A DNA stretch of 64,000 bases, from the NCBI GenBank assembly GCA_001048675.1, contig CCKK01000023.1, positions 62,001-126,000 of the forward strand, given 5' to 3'. The notes under the pieces were generated by a model. It was not told the DNA's origin. It searched no databases and saw only the letters and a list, made by a program, of their open reading frames with translations. The position numbers were made by a program, and so were the translations under genes. This stretch comes from Vibrio diabolicus (lineage in GTDB: Bacteria > Pseudomonadota > Gammaproteobacteria > Enterobacterales > Vibrionaceae). Within the stretch, counting starts at the first letter, position 1. Each line of letters opens with the position of its first letter. Positions 25,819 through 33,848 of this stretch are shown one piece after another.

Positions 25819-26895
25819 ATGTCCAACTCTGTAGACTTATTTTCTCCTATCGAACTCGGTCAATTAGCATTAGATAACCGTGCCATTATGGCCCCTTTAA
25901 CGCGCGCTCGTGCCAGCGCAGATCATATCCCGAATGACCTTATGGTTGAGTACTATGCTCAACGCGCGAGTGCTGGACTTATCATTGCTGAATGCACCAT
26001 GGTGATGGAAGGAACGTCTGCTTTTATGGCAGAACCGGGCATTTATAACGAAGAACAAATTGCAGCTTGGAAAAAGGTAACGGATGCGGTTCATGAGAGA
26101 GGCGGTAAGATCGTATTGCAAATTTGGCATGCGGGACGCGCTTGTCATCCTGAACTGAATGATGGGAAAACGCCTGTTGCAGCGAGCGCACTAGCCATTC
26201 GTGATGAGTTAGTCCATACCCCTTCGGGTAAGCAAGCATATACGGTACCACGAGCACTCGAAGTGGATGAGATAGCTTCCATTGTTGCGGCGTTTAAACA
26301 AGGTGCAGAAAACGCCAAGAAAGCCGGCTTTGATGGGGTCGAGATACATGGCGCCAATGGTTATCTTATTGATAACTTCCTTCGTGACGGTTCAAATTTA
26401 CGTACCGATGAATACGGTGGCTCGGTTGAAAATCGTGCTCGATTTTTACTTGAGATAGTGAAAGAAGTCGTTGAGGTGTGGGGACCTGGAAGAGTCGGTT
26501 TGCGTACATCTCCGCTAAATGGATTTAATGACATGAAAGACAGTGATCCAGTTGGTTTGGTGCGTTACTTAGCAGAGCAACTTAATTCTTTCGATCTTGC
26601 TTATTGGCACGTGATGCGTGCGGATCTAAAGGGCGTACAAAAAGCAGATGTTCTCAAGCCAGCACGCGAAAACTATCAAGGTCACTTAATGGCGAACGTG
26701 GGCTACAGTGCACAAGAAGCGACAACGGCAATTGCAGAAAATCAAGTTGATGTGGTCGCATTTGGCGTTCCATTTATCGCCAACCCTGATTTAGTTGAAC
26801 GATTTAAGAAAAATGCACCTCTTAATGAGGCAAAACCTGAGCACTTTTATTTAGGTGGAGCAGAAGGTTATACCGATTACCCAGTAATGGCATAA
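25819..26895 (+). CDS. Old yellow enzyme family alkene reductase (NemA-like)
   Basis: FMN-dependent NAD(P)H ene-reductase, 358 residues from ATG 25819, which has GAGG nine bases upstream; a longer frame begins at TTG 25798 over that site. Family features are NRAIMAPLTRARA, GLIIAECTMV, QIWHAGRACHP and the substrate-anchoring pair His177/Asn180 in EIHGANGYL. DEYGGSVENRARF follows. It resembles E. coli NemA, which reduces activated alkenes and N-ethylmaleimide. A LysR gene is divergent next door; physiological substrate unknown. Confidence 0.9.
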   Translation: MSNSVDLFSPIELGQLALDNRAIMAPLTRARASADHIPNDLMVEYYAQRASAGLIIAECTMVMEGTSAFMAEPGIYNEEQIAAWKKVTDAVHERGGKIVLQIWHAGRACHPELNDGKTPVAASALAIRDELVHTPSGKQAYTVPRALEVDEIASIVAAFKQGAENAKKAGFDGVEIHGANGYLIDNFLRDGSNLRTDEYGGSVENRARFLLEIVKEVVEVWGPGRVGLRTSPLNGFNDMKDSDPVGLVRYLAEQLNSFDLAYWHVMRADLKGVQKADVLKPARENYQGHLMANVGYSAQEATTAIAENQVDVVAFGVPFIANPDLVERFKKNAPLNEAKPEHFYLGGAEGYTDYPVMA

Positions 26896-26913
26896 TCCTT
26901 ACTTGTTCAATAT

Positions 26914-26943
26914 AAAAAGGACGCTAATGTTAGCGTCCTTTTT
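26914..26943. terminator. Bidirectional terminator
   Basis: AAAAAGGACGCTAA pairs perfectly with TTAGCGTCCTTTTT around a two-base loop. It ends both the alkene reductase gene and the convergent universal stress protein gene. Confidence 0.93.
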
Positions 26944-26958
26944 CGTTTCTTTAGTTGT

Positions 26959-27396
26959 TTAACCTTGCGGTTTCACGACCATCACATTGATTGGAGAATA
27001 TTCCACGACCTTACTTGCGACAGAGCCAAGCATTACTTTATTGATTTTAGAACGCTTGTGACTTGGCATAATGATGAGATCAGCGCCCAAGCGCTCTGCA
27101 TAATCAAGAATCGTCGCGTAGGCTTTGCCCTCAGCAACATGCACTTGGTACACAACATCTTCAGCAATATGCTTATTGGCGAAAGCTTTTAATTGCTGCT
27201 TCACGTCTTGCTTCATTTTGGCTGCTGCATCTTTTGGGAAGTATGTAGCAACCATCGACATGTGAATTCCAGGTAATACTGTTAGAAGGTGGATTTGCGC
27301 ATTCGCTTGCTTTGCCTGCCAAACCGCTAGTTCAACCGCTCGGTCTGAAAAGCCTTGGTCATTTAGATCAACCGGAACAAGAATTTGTTTGTACAT
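26959..27396 (-). CDS. Universal stress protein, last gene of the TRAP operon
   Basis: Usp-fold protein of 145 residues starting YKQILVPVDLNDQGFSDRAVELA. The canonical nucleotide motif G-x2-G-x9-G-S/T is degenerate: the region reads MPSHKRSKINKVMLGSVAS, so the first two glycines are replaced (Pro/Ser and Lys) while the final GS remains. ATP binding is therefore doubtful. It lies 42 bases behind a TRAP permease gene on the same strand. In Halomonas the Usp protein TeaD is encoded with and modulates the TeaABC TRAP transporter, so a regulatory role is a reasonable inference. Confidence 0.9.
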   Translation of the reverse strand: MYKQILVPVDLNDQGFSDRAVELAVWQAKQANAQIHLLTVLPGIHMSMVATYFPKDAAAKMKQDVKQQLKAFANKHIAEDVVYQVHVAEGKAYATILDYAERLGADLIIMPSHKRSKINKVMLGSVASKVVEYSPINVMVVKPQG

Positions 27397-27413
27397 TCAA
27401 TGTCTCTCACTAA

Positions 27414-27431
27414 GGCCCCTTCCTCGGGGCC
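27414..27431 (-). other. GC-rich hairpin between TRAP permease and usp genes
   Basis: GGCCCC at 27414-27419 pairs with GGGGCC at 27426-27431 around a six-base loop. There is no T run, so it may set relative expression of the two genes rather than end the transcript. Confidence 0.45.
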
Positions 27432-27438
27432 AAATCGG

Positions 27439-30018
27439 TTATGCGCTCAATTGTTCCTTACGAGCACGACGTTTTTGGTTCATGGCAAGCACCAGCAAAA
27501 TCATTAAGCATGGCACAAATACCCATTCTTTCATCGGACGTTCTGCATCTTGGATAACCCACTTGATCTCCCAATCAAAGTCGATACCAGCAGACTCTGC
27601 CGGGCTACCAAACTCGACCATATCGACAATCATTTTGTTGTCGCTTTCGGTCAGCATCAGACCCATAGACGAAATACGTGCTTCCGCTGTTGTCGCACTG
27701 TCTTCGAATGGAAGACGAACCGTTTTCTCGATGTAGTCGCCCTCAAGGTTTTCGCCGGCAACACGTAGCTCCAATGATTCTCCTACATTTAGCGTTTCCG
27801 TGATTTGAGCTACCTCAACGCCAGGAGAAAGAACTTTCGCTGGATATAGCATGTCCCACCAAAAACCAGGACGGAAAAACGAAAATGTCAGTACTAATAA
27901 TAGAACGGTTTCCCACCACTTGTTACGCGTGAACCACCATCCTTGTGTTGCGGCGGAGAAGATCAGCATCGCAATGATCGATGAGATGACAGTGAGTGCT
28001 AAATGCCACCAAGAGTCTATCCCCATCAACAGTAGCTGGGTATTGAACACAAACATGAATGGCAAAATGGCGGTTCGAATATCGTAAGTAAAGCCTTGGA
28101 TACCTGTACGAATTGGGTCTGATTTAGCAATCGCAGCCGCCGCAAATGCCGCAAGACCTACGGGTGGGGTGTCGTCGGCCAAAATACCAAAGTAGAAAAC
28201 GAACAAGTGCACCGCAATGAGTGGGATGATCAAGCCATGTGCTGCACCTAGCGTGACAATAACCGGTGCCATCAACGTAGATACTACGATGTAGTTCGCC
28301 GTTGTCGGTAGACCCATCCCAAGAACCAAGCTGATTATTGCGGTAAACAGCAGCATAAGAATGATGCTACCGCCAGAGATAAACTCAACGAAGTCCGTCA
28401 TGACCAGGCCGATACCCGTTAGGGTGACGACCCCAACTACGGTACCTGCCGCTGCCGTTGCAACGCCGATACCAATCATATTGCGAGCGCCAGCAACCAA
28501 GCTCTCAGCCAGATCGACGAAGCCATCTTTGGTTTGCTGCATCATGTCACCTTGCTTTGATAACAGAGCAATCAATGGACGCTGAGTCAGCAAAATGAAA
28601 ATCATGAACACCGTTGCCCAGAATGCTGAAAGACCTGGCGAGAAGCGCTCTACAGTCAGACACCAAACCAATACAACGATAGGCAGTAGATAGTGCAAAC
28701 CAGATTTAACCGTTGGGCCAGGATCTGGTACTTCTGTTAACTCTGCATCAATCTCAATTGCGCCATCTTGCACGTGATTTGCTGAGATCTTCACCAAGCC
28801 AACGTACGCAATTAACAGGGCAACCGTAACTATTGGCGTCGCGGCATCACCAAAGACATCTTTCGTCCAACCCACTCCGTAGTAAACCAATGCGCTGATC
28901 ACACACAGTCCTAAGATTGTGCCAGTAAAGGAAAGCAAACTTTGTACTAACGTTGGGTTGTGGCGACGAGGAAGACCTGTCATACCCGCTTTACACGCCT
29001 CAAGGTGAACGATGTAAATCAAAGCGATGTAAGAGATAAGTGCCGGAAGTAGGGCAGCCTTAATCACCTCAACGTATGAGATACCGACATATTCCACCAT
29101 CAAGAATGCCGCCGCGCCCATGATTGGTGGCGTTAACTGACCATTGGTTGAGGCCGCAACTTCAACGGCTCCCGCTTTGGTGCCCGGAAAACCGACACGT
29201 TTCATCAATGGGATGGTAAAGGTACCAGTGGTTACCACGTTTGCGATTGAAGAGCCAGAAACAAGCCCGGATAAACCAGATGCAACAACGGCCGCTTTTG
29301 CAGGACCACCTTTCATATGACCCAGTAAAGAAAAGGCGACTTTAATGAAGTAAGCACCTGCGCCAGCGCGTTCCAGCATGGCGCCAAACAATACAAACAA
29401 GAACACAAAAGAGGTTGAAACGCCTAATGCGACACCGAATACACCTTCCGTTGTTAGCCATAAGTGAGACATGGCCTTGTTTAAGCTCGCTCCTTTATGC
29501 GCGATGACATCGGGCATATAAGGGCCAGCAAAGGTGTAAGTAAGGAAGACAGCAGCAACCACCATCAGTGGTGGACCGAGCGCTCGGCGTGTTGCCTCTA
29601 AAAGGAGAACCATACCGATGACAGCAACGACGATATCTGCCGTTGTTGGTGCACCGGAACGTCCAGCTAGCTCGGTATAAAAAAGGTAAATATATGCCGC
29701 AGAAAAACTACCTGCTAGCGCCAATATCCAATCGACAAGAGGGATATGATCGCGAGGGGAATTTTTCATCGCTGGATAAGCAGTGAAAGCCAAGAAGATC
29801 GCGAAAGTGAGGTGGATTGATCGCGCTTCCGTGTCGTTCAGTACGCCGAAATTAAAAATAAATGGTAGCGGAGATGCGTACCATAATTGAAATAGTGACC
29901 AACACAGAGGAACAAACCAAAGGATTCGTCCTTGCATTCCCGAGGGGCTACGTGCACCTGTGTCTGCCTGAGCCACCATTTCTTGCACATCTTGTGACGG
30001 AGCTTGATTCGTCGCCAT
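27439..30018 (-). CDS. TRAP transporter fused 4TM/12TM permease (TAXI type)
   Basis: Inner-membrane secondary transporter of 859 residues combining the small DctQ-like part and the large DctM-like part. ATG 30018 has AAGGAAAAA upstream and replaces a longer open frame starting at 30069. A hydrophilic N terminus (about 1-30) is followed by many helices; DctM signatures include GLSGLVSGSSIANVVTTGTF and the GMGLPTTANYIV loop, with substrate-gate segment DDTPPVGLAAFAA. The last ~180 residues include a soluble, PDZ-like or DUF3394-like stretch and a final helix. With the neighbouring TAXI binding protein it forms a sodium- or proton-driven uptake system, probably for a carboxylate; substrate unknown. 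Confidence 0.93.
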   Translation of the reverse strand: MATNQAPSQDVQEMVAQADTGARSPSGMQGRILWFVPLCWSLFQLWYASPLPFIFNFGVLNDTEARSIHLTFAIFLAFTAYPAMKNSPRDHIPLVDWILALAGSFSAAYIYLFYTELAGRSGAPTTADIVVAVIGMVLLLEATRRALGPPLMVVAAVFLTYTFAGPYMPDVIAHKGASLNKAMSHLWLTTEGVFGVALGVSTSFVFLFVLFGAMLERAGAGAYFIKVAFSLLGHMKGGPAKAAVVASGLSGLVSGSSIANVVTTGTFTIPLMKRVGFPGTKAGAVEVAASTNGQLTPPIMGAAAFLMVEYVGISYVEVIKAALLPALISYIALIYIVHLEACKAGMTGLPRRHNPTLVQSLLSFTGTILGLCVISALVYYGVGWTKDVFGDAATPIVTVALLIAYVGLVKISANHVQDGAIEIDAELTEVPDPGPTVKSGLHYLLPIVVLVWCLTVERFSPGLSAFWATVFMIFILLTQRPLIALLSKQGDMMQQTKDGFVDLAESLVAGARNMIGIGVATAAAGTVVGVVTLTGIGLVMTDFVEFISGGSIILMLLFTAIISLVLGMGLPTTANYIVVSTLMAPVIVTLGAAHGLIIPLIAVHLFVFYFGILADDTPPVGLAAFAAAAIAKSDPIRTGIQGFTYDIRTAILPFMFVFNTQLLLMGIDSWWHLALTVISSIIAMLIFSAATQGWWFTRNKWWETVLLLVLTFSFFRPGFWWDMLYPAKVLSPGVEVAQITETLNVGESLELRVAGENLEGDYIEKTVRLPFEDSATTAEARISSMGLMLTESDNKMIVDMVEFGSPAESAGIDFDWEIKWVIQDAERPMKEWVFVPCLMILLVLAMNQKRRARKEQLSA

Positions 30019-30263
30019 GTACTTTTTCCTTATTATTGATGGTCCTGTCGGATTTTTATCGAGAACCACACTTCGCCTTTATCAGTGTAGCGAATGGAGC
30101 GAAGTTTGCTTTCGAGTATTTTGCTGCCTGAACTCAAAGTGTTGAATTTTGGAGACTCTGCTAGGCGGCGTTTAAGTTTTTCTTGGGTATGAACTCGCAA
30201 TTTTCGGAAGAAAACTGGCGAATGAAGCATGCAGTTAGCACGTGCTACAACCTGCATGCTCAA

Positions 30264-30293
30264 ACAGGCAGAAAACCATCTTTTCCTGCCTGT
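30264..30293 (-). other. Intra-operon hairpin between TAXI binding protein and TRAP permease
   Basis: ACAGGCAG at 30264-30271 pairs with CTGCCTGT at 30286-30293, extended inward by AAAA/TTTT with one bulge. It lies in the 295-base gap between the two TRAP genes, about 20 bases past the binding-protein stop. Such structures commonly give the binding protein more mRNA than the permease. The gap otherwise shows no convincing gene. Confidence 0.5.
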
Positions 30294-30313
30294 GAGTTTG
30301 GAGTCTGAGGAAG

Positions 30314-31282
30314 TTACTTAAGTAGACCCACTTCTTTGTAGTATTTTTCTGCACCTGGGTGAAGAGGGATAGATAGACCCGCTTTCACCATGTCTTCTTT
30401 TTTCAGGTTTGCAAACGCAGGGTGTAGACGTTTGAACGTATCGAAGTTTTCAAACACGGCTTTTGCAACGTTGTAAGCGACATCGTCTGAAACGTCTGCT
30501 GTTGTAACCATCGTTGCTGCAACACCAAAGCTGTTTACGTCTTTGTCTGTGCCACGATACATGCCAGCTGGCACTGAGCTAAAGGCGTAGTATGGGTTAT
30601 CAGCAACAATCTTATCGATTTTCGGGCCTGTTGCAGAAACTAGCTTAGCATCACATGATGTTGTTGCTTCTTTGATTGAACCGTTCGGGTGACCCACCAT
30701 GTAAATGAATGCGTCAATTTTGTTGTCACAAAGTGCTTGAGAACGCTCAGAGCCCTTTAGCTCAGAAGCCAATTTGAAGCTGTCGTTTGTCCAGCCCATC
30801 GCTTCCATAACAACGCCCATGGTTGCACGGTCACCAGAGCCAGGGTTACCGATGTTTACGCGCTTACCTTTTAGGTCTTCAACGTTTTCGATACCTGAAT
30901 CTGCACGAGCAATGATGTTGAAAGGTTCTGTATGAAGAGAGAACATTGCACGTAGCTTTTTGTACGGGCCTTGTTCCGCAAACTTACTCGTACCATTGTA
31001 GCCGTGGTACTGCCAATCCGATTGCACTATACCAAAATCTAACTCGCCAGCACGGATAGTGTTAACGTTGTAAATAGAGCCGCCAGTCGATTCTACTGAA
31101 CAACGAATGTTGTGTTCTTTACGACCTTTATTGACCAATTTACAGATAGCACCACCAGTAGGGTAGTAAACACCTGTAACAGAGCCAGTACCGATAGTAA
31201 TAAACTCTTGAGCGTTAACTGCGCCTGCACCCATTACTGCTGCAGCGATAGCGCCTACTTTGAGAAGTTTGTTAAATGCCAT
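30314..31282 (-). CDS. TAXI-family TRAP transporter solute-binding protein
   Basis: Periplasmic binding protein of 322 residues. ATG 31282 has AAGGAAGGG upstream; a longer frame to 31333 is unlikely because it displaces the signal peptide. The signal peptide is residues 1-22 (LLKVGAIAAAVMGAGAVNA). The mature TAXI signature is ITIGTGSVTGVYYPTGGAICKLVN, followed by the YNVNTIRAGELDFGIVQSDW and GKRVNIGNPGSGDRATM segments. It is the first gene of the minus-strand TRAP operon. Confidence 0.94.
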   Translation of the reverse strand: MAFNKLLKVGAIAAAVMGAGAVNAQEFITIGTGSVTGVYYPTGGAICKLVNKGRKEHNIRCSVESTGGSIYNVNTIRAGELDFGIVQSDWQYHGYNGTSKFAEQGPYKKLRAMFSLHTEPFNIIARADSGIENVEDLKGKRVNIGNPGSGDRATMGVVMEAMGWTNDSFKLASELKGSERSQALCDNKIDAFIYMVGHPNGSIKEATTSCDAKLVSATGPKIDKIVADNPYYAFSSVPAGMYRGTDKDVNSFGVAATMVTTADVSDDVAYNVAKAVFENFDTFKRLHPAFANLKKEDMVKAGLSIPLHPGAEKYYKEVGLLK

Positions 31283-31512
31283 GAATTTCCCTTCCTTATA
31301 TTCATTATTTACCCGGAAATAACCATAAATCACTTCTGGAGTTTCCTATTTGGAAACGGCATCTTTTCCAATCCAATCGTTTGAAAAAGCGAGCGAATCA
31401 TAACAAAAAATTGGCAGAAAATTATCCAATTGTTAAATGTTATAGTTGATAAGTCTGAATCTTGTGCAGGAGGATAGTGTTAGATTTGTGATTTAATTCT
31501 TTTTATAACAAA

Positions 31513-31532
31513 CACTTAATAAGTATTAAGTG
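31513..31532. promoter_or_regulatory. Perfect 20-bp palindrome upstream of the TRAP operon, unknown operator
   Basis: CACTTAATA (31513-31521) and TATTAAGTG (31524-31532) are exact inverted repeats separated by AG. It lies about 230 bases upstream of the TAXI binding-protein start, between that gene and argR. I cannot match it to a regulator I know. Dyads this exact are typical operator sites for dimeric regulators. Confidence 0.5.
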
Positions 31533-31552
31533 AACGAAGTGAAAAAGATCAA

Positions 31553-31572
31553 TTGCGTGATGTTAATCACAA
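31553..31572 (-). promoter_or_regulatory. CRP-like site upstream of the TRAP operon
   Basis: On the minus strand TTGTGATTAACATCACGCAA matches the TGTGA-N6-TCACA consensus at nine of ten core positions. It is 270 bases upstream of the TAXI gene within a 405-base intergenic region that has no gene. Catabolite control of the transporter is the inference. Confidence 0.55.
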
Positions 31573-31687
31573 AACAGGTGGTTAAATAATGGTCTGGATA
31601 AGCAAAAAATTTACATAAATCATGGGCTACAAAATGAGATTTCTTTTATAGCCCACAAAGAGTTAGCTGATCTAAATGTGAAAGAAC

Positions 31688-32158
31688 TTAGCCAGTGTAT
31701 TCGAACAGTTCACACACTGATTTGAACAACTGTTCAGTCGTAATCGCCATCGTTGGAGTGATAAAGATAGTGTCATCACCTGCAACAACACCAAGAATAC
31801 CTTCGGATTTACCCAGTGAGTCAAGCAAGCGAGCAATCAACTGCGCAGCACCAGGGCCAGTATGGATAACAACTAATGCCGCGTTATGGTCAATGTCTAG
31901 CACCAGTTCACGCAAAGAGCTGCTTACAGTCGGTACGCCTAGCTCAGCAGGAAGGCAGTAAACCATTTCCATTTTTGCATTGCGTGTGCGGACGGCGCCA
32001 AATTTAGTCAGCATGCGTGATACTTTCGATTGGTTAATGCTTTCAAATCCTTGTTGTTTGAGTGCATCAACAATCTCACCCTGTGAGCCAAAGCTCTCTT
32101 CTTTTAATAGGGCTTTAAAGGCGCGGACTAAGTTGTCTTGTTTTTCTGAATTGCGCAT
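31688..32158 (-). CDS. argR: Arginine repressor
   Basis: Arginine-sensing hexameric repressor of 156 residues. ATG 32158 (MRNSEKQ) matches the E. coli start; further in-frame ATG and earlier codons upstream are not conserved. The N-terminal winged helix contains GEIVDALKQQGFESINQSKVSRML. The C-terminal arginine-binding and oligomerisation domain contains HTGPGAAQLIARLLDSLG and GVVAGDDTIFITP. It is divergent from mdh, as in other enterics and vibrios. Confidence 0.96.
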   Translation of the reverse strand: MRNSEKQDNLVRAFKALLKEESFGSQGEIVDALKQQGFESINQSKVSRMLTKFGAVRTRNAKMEMVYCLPAELGVPTVSSSLRELVLDIDHNAALVVIHTGPGAAQLIARLLDSLGKSEGILGVVAGDDTIFITPTMAITTEQLFKSVCELFEYTG

Positions 32159-32517
32159 AGTCATTACGAATCTCTTATTACGGGTCAGCAATTTTGCATA
32201 TTCTCGCATATATATTCATGCGGTGCCAAAGAGTCCCAGTATTATGTTAGTTACGTCACTGTAAACTATATACCACATGGAATTCTTTAACTATATGAAG
32301 TAGGGCTGTTTTTGTTTTCTTGAATTCCTTGTCATTTCAACAGAATAAAAGAATAATCCAAGCCCCATTTGTAGCACGGTAACAGCGAGTTGCGCGAGGT
32401 CGCAAAGCTAGCGTTAATTGATTGTAATCAAGTTGTGATTCCGATAGCTTTATTTAAGTTGGTTACAAACTACCCTACGAATACGTTTATAAGAGAAATA
32501 CTCTCAAGGAGAACTAC
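32159..32517. promoter_or_regulatory. argR/mdh divergent regulatory region
   Basis: The 359 bases hold no supported gene. Near argR, the minus-strand sequence CATGAATATATATGCG (32205-32220) resembles an ARG box half-palindrome (TGAAT-N4-ATTCA), as expected for autorepression. Nearer mdh are the short palindrome TGATTGTAATCA and the inverted repeat TTGCG-N6-CGCAA; I cannot assign them. Promoter positions were not resolved. Confidence 0.4.
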
Positions 32518-33453
32518 ATGAAAGTAGCCGTTATTGGTGCCGCTGGTGGCATCGGTCAAGCCCTGGCCCTTCTACTTAAGAACCGTCTTCCTGCTGGTTC
32601 TGATTTAGCCCTATACGATATTGCTCCAGTAACTCCTGGTGTGGCTGCTGATCTTAGCCACATCCCGACGCCAGTTTCTATCAAAGGTTACGCGGGTGAA
32701 GATCCTACTCCAGCACTAGAAGGTGCGGATGTTGTGCTGATTTCTGCAGGTGTTGCTCGTAAACCTGGTATGGATCGCGCGGATCTATTCAATGTAAACG
32801 CTGGTATCGTTAAGTCGCTAGCGGAGAAGATTGCGGTTGTTTGTCCGAAAGCTTGTGTTGGTATCATCACAAACCCGGTAAATACAACAGTGCCAATTGC
32901 CGCTGAAGTACTTAAGAAAGCGGGTGTTTACGATAAGCGTCGCTTGTTCGGTGTAACAACACTTGACGTTATCCGTTCAGAAACATTCGTTGCAGAGCTA
33001 AAAGACAAAGATCCAGGTGACATTCGCGTACCTGTTATTGGTGGTCACTCTGGCGTAACGATCCTACCTCTACTGTCTCAAGTGGAAGGCGTTGAGTTTA
33101 CAGCTGAAGAAGTAGAAGCATTAACGAAACGTATTCAAAACGCAGGTACTGAAGTTGTAGAAGCGAAAGCGGGTGGTGGTAGTGCAACACTATCAATGGG
33201 CCAAGCTGCATGTCGCTTTGGTCTGTCTCTAGTTCGTGCTCTTCAAGGTGAAGAAGGCGTAGTTGAATGTGCATACGTTGAAGGCGACGGTGAACATGCG
33301 ACTTACTTCGCACAGCCTGTGAAACTGGGTAAAGAAGGCGTAGAAGAAGTACTAAGCTACGGCAAACTCAGCGACTACGAAAAGTCTGCACTAGACGGTA
33401 TGCTAGAAACACTAAATGGCGACATCAACATTGGTGTTGAATTCGCAAAGTAA
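32518..33453 (+). CDS. mdh: Malate dehydrogenase
   Basis: NAD-dependent TCA-cycle enzyme interconverting malate and oxaloacetate, 311 residues as in E. coli. The NAD-binding start is VAVIGAAGGIGQALALLLK. The substrate-binding arginines lie in AGVARKPGMDRADL. The catalytic His is in VIGGHSGVTILPL, with the partner Asp in the TTLDVIRSE signature. The ATG follows CAAGGAGAACTAC. It is divergent from argR and has a strong terminator. Confidence 0.97.
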   Translation: MKVAVIGAAGGIGQALALLLKNRLPAGSDLALYDIAPVTPGVAADLSHIPTPVSIKGYAGEDPTPALEGADVVLISAGVARKPGMDRADLFNVNAGIVKSLAEKIAVVCPKACVGIITNPVNTTVPIAAEVLKKAGVYDKRRLFGVTTLDVIRSETFVAELKDKDPGDIRVPVIGGHSGVTILPLLSQVEGVEFTAEEVEALTKRIQNAGTEVVEAKAGGGSATLSMGQAACRFGLSLVRALQGEEGVVECAYVEGDGEHATYFAQPVKLGKEGVEEVLSYGKLSDYEKSALDGMLETLNGDINIGVEFAK

Positions 33454-33475
33454 TCTAGAAAGCTCGAATAAGAAG

Positions 33476-33505
33476 AAAGCCGATCAAAATGATCGGCTTT
33501 TTTGA
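33476..33505 (+). terminator. Terminator of mdh
   Basis: AAAGCCGATC (33476-33485) pairs with GATCGGCTTT (33491-33500), followed by further T residues. Confidence 0.93.
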
Positions 33506-33563
33506 TCTTTGGCTTCTCTGCTTCGTAAAATTACTTGATCAAAACAACGTGGTGAAGGAGAAG

Positions 33564-33758
33564 ATGATGGAAGCAAGTCGAATCCGTAAAGGCATGGTTG
33601 TTGAGTGCCAGCAGGGCGTAGGTACGATATTGGTGGTCGACCGTGAAGCAGAGACGGTACTGTTGTCGAAACAAGGCTCTGATCAGCAGATTGCGGTTAG
33701 CTTTGATGAAATAGAAGATGACCCACAACTGCATGGCGGTAGTGACAGATATTACTAG
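33564..33758 (+). CDS. Small protein of unknown function
   Basis: Protein of 63 or 64 residues. AAGGAGAAG lies before two adjacent ATGs (33564 and 33567; the second has better spacing). An open frame extending to 33489 overlaps the mdh terminator and is not credible. The product, starting EASRIRKGMVVECQQGVGTILVVD, looks like a small beta-barrel (SH3/KOW-like turn pattern KGMxVxxxxGxGxIL) with an acidic C terminus. I do not recognise a named family. Its own terminator follows, which supports a real gene. Confidence 0.65.
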   Translation: MMEASRIRKGMVVECQQGVGTILVVDREAETVLLSKQGSDQQIAVSFDEIEDDPQLHGGSDRYY

Positions 33759-33786
33759 CGCCTATCACGGCATTGGGTATCAGATA

Positions 33787-33819
33787 ACAAAAAAGGAAGA
33801 GCTTGCTCTTCCTTTTTGT
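33787..33819. terminator. Bidirectional terminator
   Basis: ACAAAAAAGGAAGAGC pairs with GCTCTTCCTTTTTGT around a TT loop (one A unpaired). It lies between the small gene and the convergent ispB. Confidence 0.93.
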
Positions 33820-33848
33820 TTTAAGTCTTGCGTTATGGGTTGCTATGA

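Noticed and set aside
30033..30263. Minus-strand frame of 76 codons between the TAXI and TRAP permease genes
   Set aside because: It overlaps the permease start region, has no start signals and includes the hairpin sequence.
33489..33563. N-terminal extension of the small gene after mdh
   Set aside because: The extension is encoded by the mdh terminator T run; the ribosome binding site supports ATG 33564 or 33567.
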